DNA of 64,000 nt from Tricholoma matsutake (GCA_026075535.2 AP026545.1:7936001-8000000), one strand, 5' to 3'; positions 1 through 11,565 are shown, counted from the first letter of the stretch. Made by a program: numbers and translations. The notes: generated from the letters alone by a model not told the origin.

Positions 1-79
1 AACCACTACTAAATATGCTAAGCAGACATAACATGAAGATGGCCCTCCCGCCATTCATACTGATGCTACGCTCACACAG
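1..79 (+). pseudogene. LINE-1 copy A, end of endonuclease domain (left part)
   Basis: Read in the frame that meets position 7418, this stretch encodes an apurinic-type endonuclease segment (NMKMALPPF and following). It continues without a stop into the protein at 7418 (MGNHTRVDNVF) once the LTR element at 80-7411 and one copy of its 5-base duplication are removed. The rest of the endonuclease and any ORF1 lie left of the window. The family is a fungal LINE with an exo-endo-phos nuclease, reverse transcriptase and RNase H. Confidence 0.75.
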
Positions 80-826
80 TGTTATGATTTTCTGTTATCG
101 TAACCCACGATGACCAGACATATGCCAGCAAGGCCGGGTACTTTAATTTTTCCACTCAACTCGACTCACCTCCGACGGAAGACACCTTGACGCATGGTGA
201 CTCCATGCACCCGAACCCACTCCCACATGCACCATGGTACGACGACCCCTTTACATGAGGTCCGTGACATCGGATGCCTCATGCTATGCATGAGGCTTAT
301 CTCTTATTGTTCTCTGGCATGCTGCGCCGCAGCACTCCGTGGCATCAGACACCTCATGCAAGACATGAGGCCTGTCTTTTCTATTGTTCTTTCTATTTAT
401 ACTTGATAACAATCTTACATTCTGATTGGATGATGGACATCCTCAAACCATATATAAGCTGTAGTAATACTGTCTGTATTCCTCAGCTTGACCTAATTCA
501 ACCAACAGTCTTAGACTCAACCAGAACACTCAACAACTATGGAAGTCGCTTAGTTGTGATACACTCGAACTCGACAGCTTAGGAAGCCCCTAGCTGTGAT
601 AACCCAAACTCGACAATTGGAAAGCCTCCAACTGTGATACACGAACCGATGGTCCACTCAGAAAGCCTCTGAGTACAGAAAGCCATGACAACTTGAGGAA
701 GTACCCAAGTGAAGGCAGGAAGCCTGATACACTAGGAAAGTCTCCTAGTGCGATACGAGACAGTTGGAAAGCCTCCAACTGTAACACACGAAGCCGAGGC
801 TGAGTTAAAGACCTATAGTCTTAACA
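80..826 (+). repeat. 5' LTR of Gypsy-1
   Basis: 747 bases, TG...CA ends, equal in length to the 3' copy. A TATA-like TATATAAG lies at 451-458 and may mark the LTR promoter. The segment at 590-790 contains several short inverted pairs (for example AGTTGGAAAGCCTCCAACT) that could fold in the leader RNA; the same pairs are present in the 3' copy. Confidence 0.93.
451..458 (+). promoter_or_regulatory. TATA-like box in Gypsy-1 5' LTR
   Basis: TATATAAG inside the LTR, also present in the 3' LTR. Promoter role is inferred from its position only. Confidence 0.45.
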
Positions 827-1110
827 AAAGGTCAAGCTGATCTACGAAGTCCACCTACCTAGGTGCAGACACAACATCTTTCAGACAAAGCCCAGACAGA
901 CCTCCAACCGGAGCATCATCATCAGGAAGAACCTTGTGGTATAGATACCAGGGTCGACTAGTATGATACTCAGAACCAGCACAGAAGTGGTTCTCAAAGA
1001 GAACCAGTGATGAAGAACCCCAATACCTCGACAAAGAGGATTTTAGACCCTTTGATAAAGAAGAAACCCCAGAATGAGACCCATTCTCCTTATCCAATGA
1101 CAATGCCAAC

Positions 1111-1890
1111 ATGTCCACCGAACCGACCGCATCGACCAAGGAGATCAGGATATGAACCCCCTCTGACTTCACAGGGGACCGAACTAGAACCGCAAAGTTC
1201 TTACAAGAAGTAAAACTCTATTCGAGAGTGAACCATGGAATCTATGACACCGATGAAAAGAAAATCATCTTCGCATTGTCATTTATGAATGGAGGAACCA
1301 CTGCGCCCTGGGCACAGACATGGGCAGAAAGGGAGGACCTAGGAACTTGGTCAGCCTTTGAATCAGCGCTCAAGACAGCGTTCACACCAATCGACGAAGC
1401 TGGCAGGGCCAGAACCGAGATGAAGACACTGAAGCAGGGACAGGACCTGGAGGACTACATTGTGCAGTTCCGAATCCTGCGAGAGAAGGCGGGAATCAAT
1501 GACGACACCGCCCTCATTGAACTCTTTATGGATGGGTTGAACCCCAAGCTCCTCGAAAGAGTTTTCAATATGGAAATGATCCCGACAACCTTGGAAGGAA
1601 TGATCAACGCCGCCTCCAAGTATGATGGACAGTGGAGGAGAGCAAAAGCCATAACAGGAAGGCTGCAGGAAGCCTTGACGAAGAAGCTACCAAGCTCTAA
1701 GGCAAAGGAGACCCCACTCGAGATCAACCGACTCTCCTATCAGGAGAGGATCGAACACATGAAGAAAGGGTTGTGCTTTGTGTGCCACCAGCCTGGACAC
1801 AGAGCAACCAAACACAAGAAAGGGGAAAAGAGGACTGAGGACCGGCCACCCCCAAAGAATAAAGGCAGGGAAGCCTACTCGAAGATCTGA
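1111..1890 (+). pseudogene. Gypsy-1 gag (capsid/nucleocapsid), interrupted
   Basis: The likely start is the ATG at 1111, with an in-frame TGA at 1153 and open frame from 1156 to 1890. The part around YDTDEKKIIFALSFMNGG to LELFMDG-like sequence fits the retrotransposon gag capsid fold. A zinc knuckle follows near 1777-1815 (CFVCHQPGHRATKH), in which the usual last Cys is His, so metal binding may be altered. The TGA at 1888 also reads as arginine in a continuous frame that runs on to about 1960. This product would form the particle shell and bind element RNA. Confidence 0.8.
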
Positions 1891-1979
1891 GCGATCATAG
1901 GAGAACTCAATGAAGAAGAAAAGAAGGGAGCTCTCGCCGCTATTGAGGATGAGGGTTTTTAAAGAGGTGGCCTGCCTCG

Positions 1980-2552
1980 ATGCCAGGTACCACCGAACTC
2001 TCTGTCTGCTCTGTACTACTAGCCACTTTGAAGAATCAATCTATGCGTTTAGATGTCAAAGTGCTAGGAGCAGGCAGAGGGAAAGCCATCAAAACCGAAG
2101 CCCTACTCGACTCTGGAGTGGGAGGGATATTCATGAGTCATGAATTTGTGGAGAGCAGCAGATTTGAGCTGCACCCCCTGGAGAAGGTGATCAAGGTCAA
2201 GAACGTGGACGGAACCCCAAACAAGAAAGGGGAGATTTCCCACTATGCCAGGGAACTCTTGACAATCAATGGAAGAACCTTCCCGATGACCTTCCTCATT
2301 GCAGGACTGGGAAAGGAATTGGTCATCTTGGGCCTGCTGTGGCTCAGAAGAATCAATCCAGTAATCGACTGGAAAATCGGAACCTTCCAATTCAGGACAA
2401 ATGACAAGACCCATCCTGAATTCTCATATGGAAGAGGAAGAACCCTTATCGGTAGGGTACTGACCAAGAAAACCGACGACGAACACCTGTCATGGCGCCG
2501 AAGGGGAACCGAAAATAAGAAGAACCCCCTTGACATGACAAAAGAAGAATGA
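1980..2552 (+). pseudogene. Gypsy-1 aspartic protease region
   Basis: Open frame with the retropepsin-like active site LLDSGVGGIFMS near residues 43-54 and a second conserved block (ELVILGLLWLRRINPVIDW) typical of the region following the protease in Ty3 elements. The frame differs from gag by one base, so either a programmed shift or a mutation separates them. It ends at a TGA (2550) followed in frame by charged, lysine/glutamate-rich sequence that runs to about 3227, a linker before reverse transcriptase. Confidence 0.8.
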
Positions 2553-3430
2553 CAGGCATGGTGCCAAGGCATCATTGCCAGAGATCAAGAAAGGCTCGCC
2601 CTCAAGAAGAAGACTGCCGAGGAAGAACGAGCACGATGGAAAAAGGCGGCAACCAGAGAACTGGAGAAATTGGCCGCCAAGAAGGAAGAAAGACGACTGT
2701 CATTGGCCCAAATAGTCGCAAAACAGAGGGAAAAGATTACCCTGAAGAAAGAGAAACCAACAAACGAAGAGCAGTGAATGGACTGCCAAAGAATCGTCGC
2801 CAAGGCAAGATTAATGGGGGGAGCCCTCCATGCTGAACCAAGAGGAAGCAAGATGCCCATCGAGACAAGAAAGGCGACGATTGAAGAAATAGACGATGAA
2901 GAGGTTGTGATCACGACTCTTCAGAATGTGGAACCCATTGGGCTGCAAGACGAAGAAGACACTGGGAAGGAAAACCCAGCACAGGCAAACCATGAACAGG
3001 CAACAGAACAGGCAACGGAACAGGCAACGGAACAACCAAAAGAGACACCCGAACTAAAGATCAAAGACGACGAGCTCCTGGTCACCTACATCCGAGGAGA
3101 ACCCATCATTGGAATATTTGAACCAGCTAAGACACCACTGACAGAGGAATATGACGAGCCAAGATACGGATATTCTCAGACGATGAAGGCAATCTCTCGG
3201 ATTGTAAAGGCAAAAGGATCACCGTGATATGCTTATGGACAAAATATCTGGATTAGGGCAAAGACATCGGTCTCTCAACACCTGACACACAAGAAGGAAG
3301 GAGACCCTGAACAGAAGACCCTAGCTGAACTACTCCCTGAACAGTACAAGGAGTACCAACAGATATTTGAAAAGGAAGCATCGGAATGATTCCCAGAATC
3401 AAGACCCTGGGATCACGTGATCGAACTTTG
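2553..3430 (+). pseudogene. Gypsy-1 pol linker (charged, coiled-coil-like)
   Basis: Continues the protease frame through TGA codons at about 2776, 3225 and 3388, each where arginine fits the context. The peptide is rich in Lys, Arg and Glu (ERARWKKAATRELEKLAAKK), suggesting a helical spacer, and includes a short repeat of EQAT units at 2995-3035. The end (ESRPWDH) matches the start of the reverse transcriptase domain. A one-base shift near 3430 separates it from the next frame. Confidence 0.6.
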
Positions 3431-3435
3431 TAGCG

Positions 3436-4870
3436 AAGGATTGCAGGGTTTACCCATTGTCGCCGGCAGAACAGAAGAAACTCGATGAGTTTCTTGATGA
3501 AAGCCTGCAAAAAGGATACATCCAACCATCGAAATCGCCCATGGCGTCGCCATTCTTCTTTGTTGCGAAGAAGGACTCGGACGCGCTATGACCCTGCCAA
3601 GATTACAGGTACTTGAATAACGGAACGATCAAGAACACCTACCCGCTGCCGCTGGTAGGAGACCTGTTGGACAAACTAAGAGGGGCAAAATGGTTTATGA
3701 AATTGGACATCCGATGGGGATATCACAACGTCAGAATCAAAGATGGAGATCAATGGAAAGCAGCCTTCAAAACGAACAGGGGGCTGTTTGAGCCAACGGT
3801 GATGTTCTTTGGATTATGCAACTCACCGGCGACCTTCCAGGCAATGATGAACAAGATATTCCACGACATGATCGGAGAAGGATGGCTCATGATTTACATG
3901 GATGACATCCTGATATTCTCCAAGGATCAGAACGAACACCAGGAAAGGACAAAGAGAGTACTGCAAAGGCTGGCAGAGAATGACCTATACCTGAAACCAG
4001 AGAAATGCAAGTTTGACGTCCACGAAGTGGAATTCTTGGGTCTGATCATCCGACCCAACAAGATTGCCATGGACAACATGAAACTGGCAGGTATACAGGA
4101 TTGGCCAACCCCGACAAATGTAAAAGCAGTCAGATCTTTCCTGGGATTTGGAAACTTCTACAGGAAGTTTATCGGACATTTTGTGGAGACAAGCAGACCG
4201 CTTAATGAGCTGACGAAGAAGGACAAAACCTTCAACTGGACAACCGAATGTGAACAGGCCTTTCAGATGCTGAAAAGGAAATTCGCAGAAGCACCGGTAC
4301 TGCTGATGCCAGACCCGACAAAGCCATTCACAATCGAATCAGATGCCTCAAAACACGTGACAGGAGGAGTGCTGAGACAAAGGGATACGAATGGAGACTG
4401 GCATCCATGCAGATACATATCGCATGCGCTGACACCAATGGAACGGAACTACGAGATATACGACAGGGAACTTCTGGCGATAGTACGATCGCTGGAAACT
4501 TGGAGACACTACTTGCTGGGTTCAGAACACCCGGTAGTAATCCTCTCGGATCACAAGAACCTAACGTACTTCCGGACGGCACAGAAACTGAACAGATGAC
4601 AGGCAAGATGGAGCTTGTTCCTATTGGAATTTGACTTGCAACTCATCCACATACCTGGATCTCAGATGGTACAGAGTGATGCGCTATCACAGAGAGCGGA
4701 CCATATACCAGAAGAAGACAACGATAATGAAGACATCACGATGCTGCCAGAAACAGTATTTGTGAAATTCATTGATACCAAAATGCATGATTTACTTGCA
4801 GGGAGTATCATGAAAGATGACCTGGTGAAGAGCGCAATCGAGGCGCTAAAGACTGCTGATAAAGTCAGCA
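3436..4870 (+). pseudogene. Gypsy-1 reverse transcriptase and RNase H
   Basis: The frame begins with the fingers region ([14 protein letters not shown]), runs through a TGA at 3589 where the family has arginine, and contains the palm motif YMDDILIF (about 3895-3918) with both catalytic aspartates. RNase H follows ([32 protein letters not shown]). The TGA at 4597 again replaces an arginine in LNRRQARW-type sequence. The enzyme copies element RNA into DNA inside the particle. Catalytic residues are retained, and only stops and shifts break it. Confidence 0.9.
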
Positions 4871-6211
4871 TTGGAAGACTGGAAGATAGAAGATGGCCTT
4901 CTATTCTTCCGAGACAGGTGCTACATCCTGGACAATGGAGAACTATGGAAGAAGCTGGTGCAAAAATACCACGAAGGAGTAACCAGCAGACACCCGGGAC
5001 AATGGCAAATGACCAAAATGATCAGGAGAGACTACTGGTGGCCGGGGATGATGATGTACATCAAAACCTATGTTGCTGGATGTGCAGTATGCCAGCAGAT
5101 GAAGATCAACATGCACCCAACGAACCCCCCGCTACAACCGATCAAATCCAAAGCGACAAGACCATTTGCAATGGTGATGACAGATTTTATAACTGACTTG
5201 CCAGAGTCCGACAGTTATGATGCACTCATGGTCATGGTAGACCATGGGCTTATGAAGGGGGTAATTTTTATCCCTTGCAGGAAAACGATAGATGCATTGG
5301 GAGCGGCCACCCTTTATCTACACAATGTCTACAAACGATTCGGCCTCCCAGACAAGATCATCTCTGACAGGGATCCCAGATTCGCCTCGCAGCTTTTCCA
5401 GGAGCTAGGAAGATTGCTCAGAATCAAGCTGGCGATGAGCATGGCATACCACCCCCAGACCGACGGGGAGACAGAACGGGTGAACCAGGAAGTGGAAGTA
5501 TACTTATGGATCTTCTGCTCAAACAACCAGGAGAATTGGAAGCACCTCCTCCCGACCGCGGAGTTCACGCACAACCAGAGAACGCACTCCGTACCGAAGA
5601 ACTCCCCATTCTACCTCATGATGGGCTATGAGCCCAAGGTGATCCCTCTCCCCTACCTGAAGATGAACATACCAGCCATAGAAAAATGAATAGTTGCACT
5701 GCAATGGGCCCGAGACAAAGCGAAGGCAACTCACGAGTTAGCCAGACAGATGATGGCGGAAAGAATGACAAGGCACTTCACCCCGTTCAAAGAAGGAGAC
5801 AGAGTGTGGCTAGAAGCAAAGAACCTCAGAACGATGCACCAAACAAAGAAGCTTGCACCGAAAAGAAAAGGACCATTCTCTGTCGAGAAGGTCCTGAGCC
5901 CACTCTCCTACTGACTGAAGCTGCCAGAACAGTGGAAGATACACCCGGTGTTCCACGCGGCGCTCCTTTCCCCATATAAAGAAACCGAAACTCATGGACC
6001 AAACTTCCCAGAACCACCACCCGACCTGATAGAAGGTGAATCGGAGTATGAAGTGGAAGTGATCATCAGACATAAGAAGAAAGGAAGGACCATGCACTTC
6101 TTAGTGAAGTGGGTTGGATACCCAACCTCAGAGAACTCCTGGGAACCTGAGGGAAACCTGAAACATGCCAAAACAATCCTAGGGGCATATAAACAGCGAC
6201 GACAGCTGTAG
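4871..6211 (+). pseudogene. Gypsy-1 integrase with C-terminal chromodomain
   Basis: The zinc-binding head has HHCC spacing (the Cys pair lies in GCAVCQQMK). The catalytic core shows DFITDLPE, SDRDPRFAS and DGETERVNQ, giving the D, D and E residues. The tail ends in a chromodomain (EYEVEVIIRHKKKGRTMHF, LVKWVGYPTSENSWEPE). Two TGA stops (5687, 5912) stand for arginine. Chromodomain integrases direct insertion to marked chromatin, which may explain the nested cluster here. Confidence 0.92.
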
Positions 6212-6284
6212 AAACCAAGACCAAAAAAAACACCCACCAAACCGACTACAGAAGGACCACCCCTAGAAAAGAAAAAGACAAACC

Positions 6285-6500
6285 ATGCTCACTGGAATAG
6301 AGATTCTCGCCATTGTCATTGGCATGATCCTAGCTGTTGCGACAGCCCTTACCTTTGCATTCTGCCTTTACGCAATCTTTCGACCAAGACCCGAACCCCC
6401 GATTACAGACATCGAATTCTCCATCCTACAATGCCCTATGGAGAACCCATCTCTCTACGAAAATACCACCCCGCTGACACCACTGCCTGAGGCAGCATGA
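6285..6500 (+). CDS. Short ORF with one membrane helix downstream of Gypsy-1 pol
   Basis: Seventy-one codons, intact, starting ATG 73 bases after the pol stop. Residues about 5-32 (EILAIVIGMILAVATALTFA onward) form one strongly hydrophobic helix, followed by FRPRPEPP and a proline- and acid-rich tail that would face the cytoplasm if the positive-inside rule holds. There is no visible cleavable signal and no cysteine-rich ectodomain, so it does not look like an envelope protein. It is not part of standard Ty3 pol. It could be an accessory protein of this element family or a chance ORF. That it is unbroken while gag-pol holds about ten stops is suggestive, but the ORF is short. Confidence 0.4.
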   Translation: MLTGIEILAIVIGMILAVATALTFAFCLYAIFRPRPEPPITDIEFSILQCPMENPSLYENTTPLTPLPEAA

Positions 6501-6645
6501 ACCAGAAGAACCCGATCATGGTCCGAGTTTGGACATGAGTTATTCCTCCATCACACCCCTCGACCCCAGCCCATTCACCTATCCAGACCACATCCAACCA
6601 GACCCCAGAGGAGGAACGAAGATGTTATTCGAAGTCAGTGACTTC

Positions 6646-6664
6646 GAAGATAGAGAGAGGGTGA
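6646..6664 (+). other. Polypurine tract of Gypsy-1
   Basis: GAAGATAGAGAGAGGGTGA-like purine run directly before the 3' LTR, the expected priming site for second-strand DNA synthesis. Confidence 0.7.
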
Positions 6665-7411
6665 TGTTATGATTTTCTGTTATCGTAACCCATGACAACC
6701 AGACATATGCCAGCAAGGCCGGGTACTTTAATTTTTCCACTCAACTCGACTCACCTCTGACGGAAGACGCCTTGACGCATGGTGACTCCATGCACCCGAA
6801 CCCACTCCCACATGCACTGTGGTACGACGACCCCTTTACATGAGGTCCGTGACATCGGACACCTCATGCTATGCATGAGGCTTATCTCTTATTGTTCTCT
6901 GGCATGCTGCACTGCAGCACTCCGTGGCATCGGATGCCTCATGCAAGACATGAGGCCTGTCTTTTCTATTGTTCTTTCTATTTATACTTGATAACAATCT
7001 TACATTCTGATTGGATGATGGACATCCTCAAACCGTATATAAGCTGTAGTAATACTGTCTGTATTCCTCAGCTTGACCTAATTCAACCAATGGTCTTAGA
7101 CTCAACCAGAACACTTGACAACTAAGGAAGTCGCTTAGTTGTGATACACTCGAACTTGACAGCTTAGGAAGCCCCTAGCTGTGATAACCCAAACTTGACA
7201 ATTGGAAAGCCTCCAACTGTGATACATGAACCGATGGTCTACTCAGAAAGCCTCTGAGTACAGAAAGCCATGACAACTTGAGGAAGTACCCAAGTGAAGG
7301 CAGGAAGCCCGATACACTAGGAAAGTCTCCTAGTGCGATACGAGACAGTTGGAAAACCTCCAACTGTAACACACGAAGCCGAGGCTGAGTTAAAGACCTA
7401 TAGTCTTAACA
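6665..7411 (+). repeat. 3' LTR of Gypsy-1
   Basis: Same 747-base length as the 5' LTR. Differences such as CACGATG versus CATGACA, GCGCC versus GCACT, and CCATATA versus CCGTATA are transitions; I noticed only one transversion (TAT/TAA near 7125). It is followed by the duplication CACAG at 7412-7416. Confidence 0.93.
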
Positions 7412-7417
7412 CACAGC

Positions 7418-9364
7418 ATGGGCAATCATACAAGGGTCGACAATGTGTTCTGCAGCAAAGCACTCATAGACACCGTAGTCAAATGCAACATGGATGATGC
7501 CTCGCGCCCAATAAAAACAGATCACTACCCAATCATGACGCAACTGAACATTCATACACCAAAGATAGCACAAAAGCCGAGACACAACTTCAGGCTCGCG
7601 GACTGGCCAGAACTGGTAACAACACTGAAAACTAACCTCAACAACTTACCACCCCCAACAGAAATCACTAACGTTTGGGATTTAGACAGCAAACTGGATG
7701 CCCTAAATGCAGCAATCCAAGATGCCATCAACAAACATGTACAGCTAACAAAACCAAGCCCATACTCCAAAAGATGGTGGTCAATGGAACTAGCAAAGGA
7801 GAAAATGAAAATGACACAGCTAGGGGGAAGATCCAAATACCACCGCAGAAGCCCAGACCACCCAATTCACAAAGAATATCAACAGCAACACAATGCATAC
7901 TCAGAGAAGATACAAAGTGCCAAAGCAGATCACTGGATAGAATGGCTGGAAGGCTTGGATGGAATGAGTGTATGGCAAGCGAGTAAGTTAGTGACGTCAC
8001 CACCCATGGACACAGGCAGAGTAAGGATACCGACACTACAACTGAAGGACCCAGTTACAAAAATGGTATGCAGAAAAGAGTCCAACAATGTGGGCAAAGG
8101 AAAACTGTTTTATGAAACATTCTTCCCACCAGCTAACCCACTGCTAACACCACCACCAGAGAACTACAGATACCCTCCCCCGCGGTGGACATTTCAGAAC
8201 ATAACGAACGACCAGATACACCAGGCCATAAAGAAGTTGAAGCTGTTCAAAGCCAGTTGGAGCAGGACCATCCCGAACTCAGTACTCATACATGCCAGAG
8301 AAGCTATTGTTCCCCATCTAGGACCACTGTACTGCGCCACCAACACACTGAACTATTACCCAAAGATATGGTCAATCACAGAAACTCTGATACTAAAGAA
8401 ACCCAGGAAGCCCGACTACACCATGCCCACAGCATGGCAACCCATCGTCCTATTGGACAGCTTGGCATGCCTTCTGAACAGCTGTCAGACAGAAGAAATC
8501 ATACATATGTGCAAGAAATTCAACATTTTACCAGCGAATCATTTTGGCGCAAGACCAGGATGCACCACCACAGACTCGATTCACATGTTAACAAAAACAA
8601 TCAAGGATGCATGGCGTAAAGGTCAGGTCATGTCTATGCTCTTCCTTGACATCAAGGGTGCCTTTCCCAGCGTGAACATCAAGAGACTCATTCACAACAT
8701 GAAAAAATGCGGGATACCCATTGAATACACAGAATGGATGAAAAGACAGCTCAAAAACAGACAAACAACACTATCATTTGATGACTTCCAGATGGAAATG
8801 TTCACAGTACTGAACAGTTTGGATCAAGGAGACCCTTCGGCAATATGCTATCTATTATACAACGCTGACTTATTAAAAACCCCAGACATCAAAAAAGGTG
8901 AGTCAATGCTGCTATTTGTGGATGACGCGGCGGTAATCGCCACAGGAAAAGATTTTATGGAAACACACGCCAAACTCTGTGACATAATGAACTGCATAGG
9001 AGGAGTATTCAAATGGGCTAAACTACACAACTGCAAATTTGGCATGGACAAATTCCAGCTACTAGACATCACCAGGAAGACGGTGCCCAACCCAATCAAC
9101 CCCCAGAAAAGAATACCCATGCCTCAGAACGCTCTAACATTAGGAAACCAAAAGATACCATTGAAAGAGACTGCAAGGTTCCTAGGAGTGATGGTAGACA
9201 ACAAGTTAAACTGGAAGGCACAATGCGCATCCACACTCGGTAAAGGTCAAGACTGGATCATCCAGTTCAACAGGATAGCGCGAACAACCAAAGGAATACA
9301 TGCTAAATACTTTCACCAACTTTACATATCCATCACAATCCCTAGAATGGCTTTACGCAGCTGA
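7418..9364 (+). pseudogene. LINE-1 copy A: endonuclease end and reverse transcriptase
   Basis: A 648-codon open frame. It begins with the endonuclease end (TDHYPIMTQL, the SDH-type catalytic motif), then a linker and the reverse transcriptase. Visible motifs are ALFLD-like MLFLDIKGAFPSV (finger/palm A), GARPGCTTTDS, LDQGDPSAICY (motif B) and LLFVDDAAVIA (catalytic VDD). The frame breaks by one extra base near 9349, after which the protein goes on in the next frame (LYAADIFLT). The N-terminal methionine shown here is only the first Met after the Gypsy-1 insertion, not the true start. Confidence 0.9.
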
Positions 9365-10316
9365 CATTTTCCTCACCCTGCACCAGAAAGTGGGCACAAA
9401 GACTCTGGACAAAGGTGGGACAAAACAAGCAATACTAATGAAGCTAGCATCAATCCAAAGATGTGCTGCAATTATGATCACAGGCACCATGAGCACCACT
9501 GCTATGGACACAGTAGAAGTAATGGCAAACTTACTACCATTCCAACTGCTAGTAGACAAGCACAGACAGTGAGCAGCAGTTCGGCTTGCCACCCTACCAG
9601 CCACACACCCACTACACAAGCCAGTTTTGAATGCGGCAAGCTGCTTGGTCAAGCGACATCCAACACCCTTCCACGACCTCATGCACGGGTACAACATCCA
9701 GCCACAGAAAATAGAAACCATCAAAGCAATCAGATACAATACAAAATAGAAGCCAGGAGTAAAGATGGAAATCGCGACAGATATCGACCAAGCAATAGCA
9801 TCAATTCCACATGATGAGGCAGACATAAAGGTTTTCACAGACAGCTCAGGAATGGAAGGTAAAGTAGGAGCTAGTGTGGTCCTGTACAGACAAGGAAGAC
9901 CAAAGAGCAGTCTCCGGTACCAACTTGGTCCCATACGTCACCACACTGTTTACGAAGGAGAAGGGATCGGCGCAGCACTGGGCACATGGCTGATAAAAAA
10001 GGAATGGGGAATACGGTCAGCTTGCATATACATTGACAATCAGGCTTCTATCATGGCCATGACACTAACCAAGCCCAATCCAGGTCATTACATCTTTGAC
10101 ACTTTCCATAGCATCGTCACAGCACTACAAAAGACACATAGCGGCATAAAGATAAAGGTCAAATGGGTACCAGGACATAAGGGAGTGGAGGGAAATGAAC
10201 AAGCAGACAAAGAAGCAAAGAAGGCCATAACAGAGGGCAGCAGCAGCATGGATGACCTACCGAAATTCCTATGCAACAAGCTCCCATGTAGCGCATCGGC
10301 AGTGAAACAAGCTTAG
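9345..10316 (+). pseudogene. LINE-1 copy A: thumb/connection and RNase H domain
   Basis: After the frameshift the thumb region reads LYAADIFLTLHQK, crosses a TGA at 9570 (RQ-stop-AAVRL, arginine expected) and a TAG at about 9748, then enters RNase H. The RNase H has VFTDSSGMEG, YEGEGIGAA, IYIDNQASI and WVPGHKGVEGNEQADKEAK, so the catalytic D, E, D and the His/Asp pair are all present. It would remove the RNA strand after copying. The domain itself is open from 9765 to 10316. Confidence 0.85.
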
Positions 10317-10784
10317 AGAAACTGAAACAATGGGCACAGGCCGCACAGCACATCTGGACAAGCTCATGCAGATACGAGAGAATGAAGAACACCGACCCAG
10401 ATGCCCCATTGGGGAAATACATCCAACTCATCACACCGCTACCAAGGAAGCTAGCAAGTATACTCACACAACTGAAGACAGGGACACGCGCCACTAGCTA
10501 AGCACCTACACCACTTGGGAAAGAATGACTCACCAAAATGCCCAGCCTGCCAACAGAGTGACAAAACTGTACAACACTTATTACTACACTGCCCTGCGCA
10601 TGGAGAAGCCAGGCAAGCACTACAAAATGCAACAGGAGGGAGGAACATAGACTTGACAAAACTATTCACGATGAAGAAAATGCTACGTGCACTATTCACT
10701 TTTGTAGCCACAACCAGCCACCTACAAGACACATTCGGGGAGATACCCACCTTAGTAGAAGAACCACAACAAAGAAGGGACTGA
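10317..10784 (+). pseudogene. LINE-1 copy A: C-terminal tail with CCHC finger
   Basis: In the frame entered after 10316 the peptide reads KLKQWAQAAQHIWTS and, from 10515, GKNDSPKCPACQQSDKTVQH with LLLHCP. The spacing C-x2-C...H...C is the zinc finger seen at the end of RNase H-bearing LINEs. It ends at the TGA at 10782. An extra base near 10485 separates it from the upstream piece. Confidence 0.7.
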
Positions 10785-11046
10785 AAGGAGCTGGAGAGCA
10801 TGAGAGAGAAATGGAGAATGAAATGAACGACAAACACAGACGAGACGACACACTCATACACTATCCATGGTCCAGCACCACTTATTACTGCACCAACAGT
10901 GCTTGAGAGCCACACTGTGGTTTCTCCAAGCTGATGACAAAGAATTCATTTTGGGCAATATCACAATAAACATACTATACAGTGTACACTTTTATCTCTC
11001 ACATATCGTACGGCACAAAAAGAGAATAAATGGGAAAAAAAAAAAT

Positions 11047-11565
11047 TGTGCTGCTGTGGTAGCTGCTCGATCACTTGTCCCTGATCAAACACCCTCCCTG
11101 ACTGATGGAAATAACCTGCTGACCATCGATCATGATCAGGACCACGACATCATCGAAGACCTACATTGACCATTGGATAACCTCAATCTAGGTGATCAGG
11201 CACATCAGCTTTGAGCCCTGATGTTGGAGATGGCAGACTTTGATCCAGAATCCCTTCAGTTTGAAGACAAACCAAGGACATGGGAGGAGGCTAAGAACAC
11301 TGTCGATGCTGAGAGATGGAGGGAAGGCTATCTTGATGAGTTGAAATCCCTGAAAGACATGGGAGTTTACAAGCTTGTTCCATGAGCCGAGGTACCCCAG
11401 GGGAAGTGCATCTGAAAAGGGAAACTGGTCTTTCATATTAAGTGAAATGAAACTGGGAAGCCCATCCACTGGAAAGTATGTGTCATATTCAAAGGCAATG
11501 AGCAAATCTATGGTAGAGACTATACTAAAACCACCTCACCCACTGTGCTGATGATGCTCAACCTG
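11047..11565 (+). pseudogene. Copia-1 reverse transcriptase, N-terminal part (broken)
   Basis: In one frame, with several TGA stops read as arginine, the peptide gives WEEAKNTVDAERWREGYLDE, LKDMGVYKLVP and VCVIFKGNEQIYGRDYTKTTSPT. This is the entry segment of Ty1/copia reverse transcriptase (W..A...E, KARLVAKG-like block, SPT). It starts right after the LINE poly(A) and breaks off near 11553. The 5' half of the element, if still present, would lie left of the LINE, outside the window. Confidence 0.8.

Larger units (their letters stand above)
80..7411 (+). mobile_element. Ty3/gypsy chromovirus-type LTR retrotransposon (Gypsy-1), nested in a LINE
   Basis: The element has two 747-base LTRs (80-826, 6665-7411), both starting TGTTATG and ending TTAACA, flanked by the direct duplication CACAG at 75-79 and 7412-7416. 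Its order is gag, aspartic protease, reverse transcriptase, RNase H, integrase, chromodomain, then a short extra ORF. Many in-frame TGA codons stand where arginine is expected, and there are frameshifts near 3430 and 4870, so it cannot code for its own movement now. The LTR differences I compared are nearly all transitions, many at CpG, which suggests an old but still clearly bounded insertion. Confidence 0.95.
7417..11046 (+). mobile_element. LINE-1 copy A, right part (RT, RNase H, CCHC, 3' end)
   Basis: Continuation of the LINE interrupted by Gypsy-1. The order is end of endonuclease, reverse transcriptase, RNase H, CCHC finger, then a 3' end AGAATAAATGGG followed by about 11 A (11036-11046). 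RNase H plus an apurinic-type endonuclease fits Tad/I-like LINEs of fungi. The left neighbour past the window edge should hold ORF1. It adjoins copia sequence at 11047, so the LINE probably inserted into that copia. Confidence 0.9.

Noticed and set aside
590..787. Short minus-strand ORF in the LTR, repeated at 7175-7372
   Set aside because: It arises from inverted sequence pairs in the LTR and is not conserved between the two copies beyond DNA identity.
1007..1213. ORF starting MMKNPNTSTK upstream of gag
   Set aside because: It is an overlapping frame across the gag N-terminus, where the gag frame itself reads on through TGA codons.
6285..6500. Envelope gene of a retrovirus-like element
   Set aside because: Only 71 codons with a single helix, no ectodomain, glycosylation pattern or cleavage site; kept only as a small accessory-ORF candidate.
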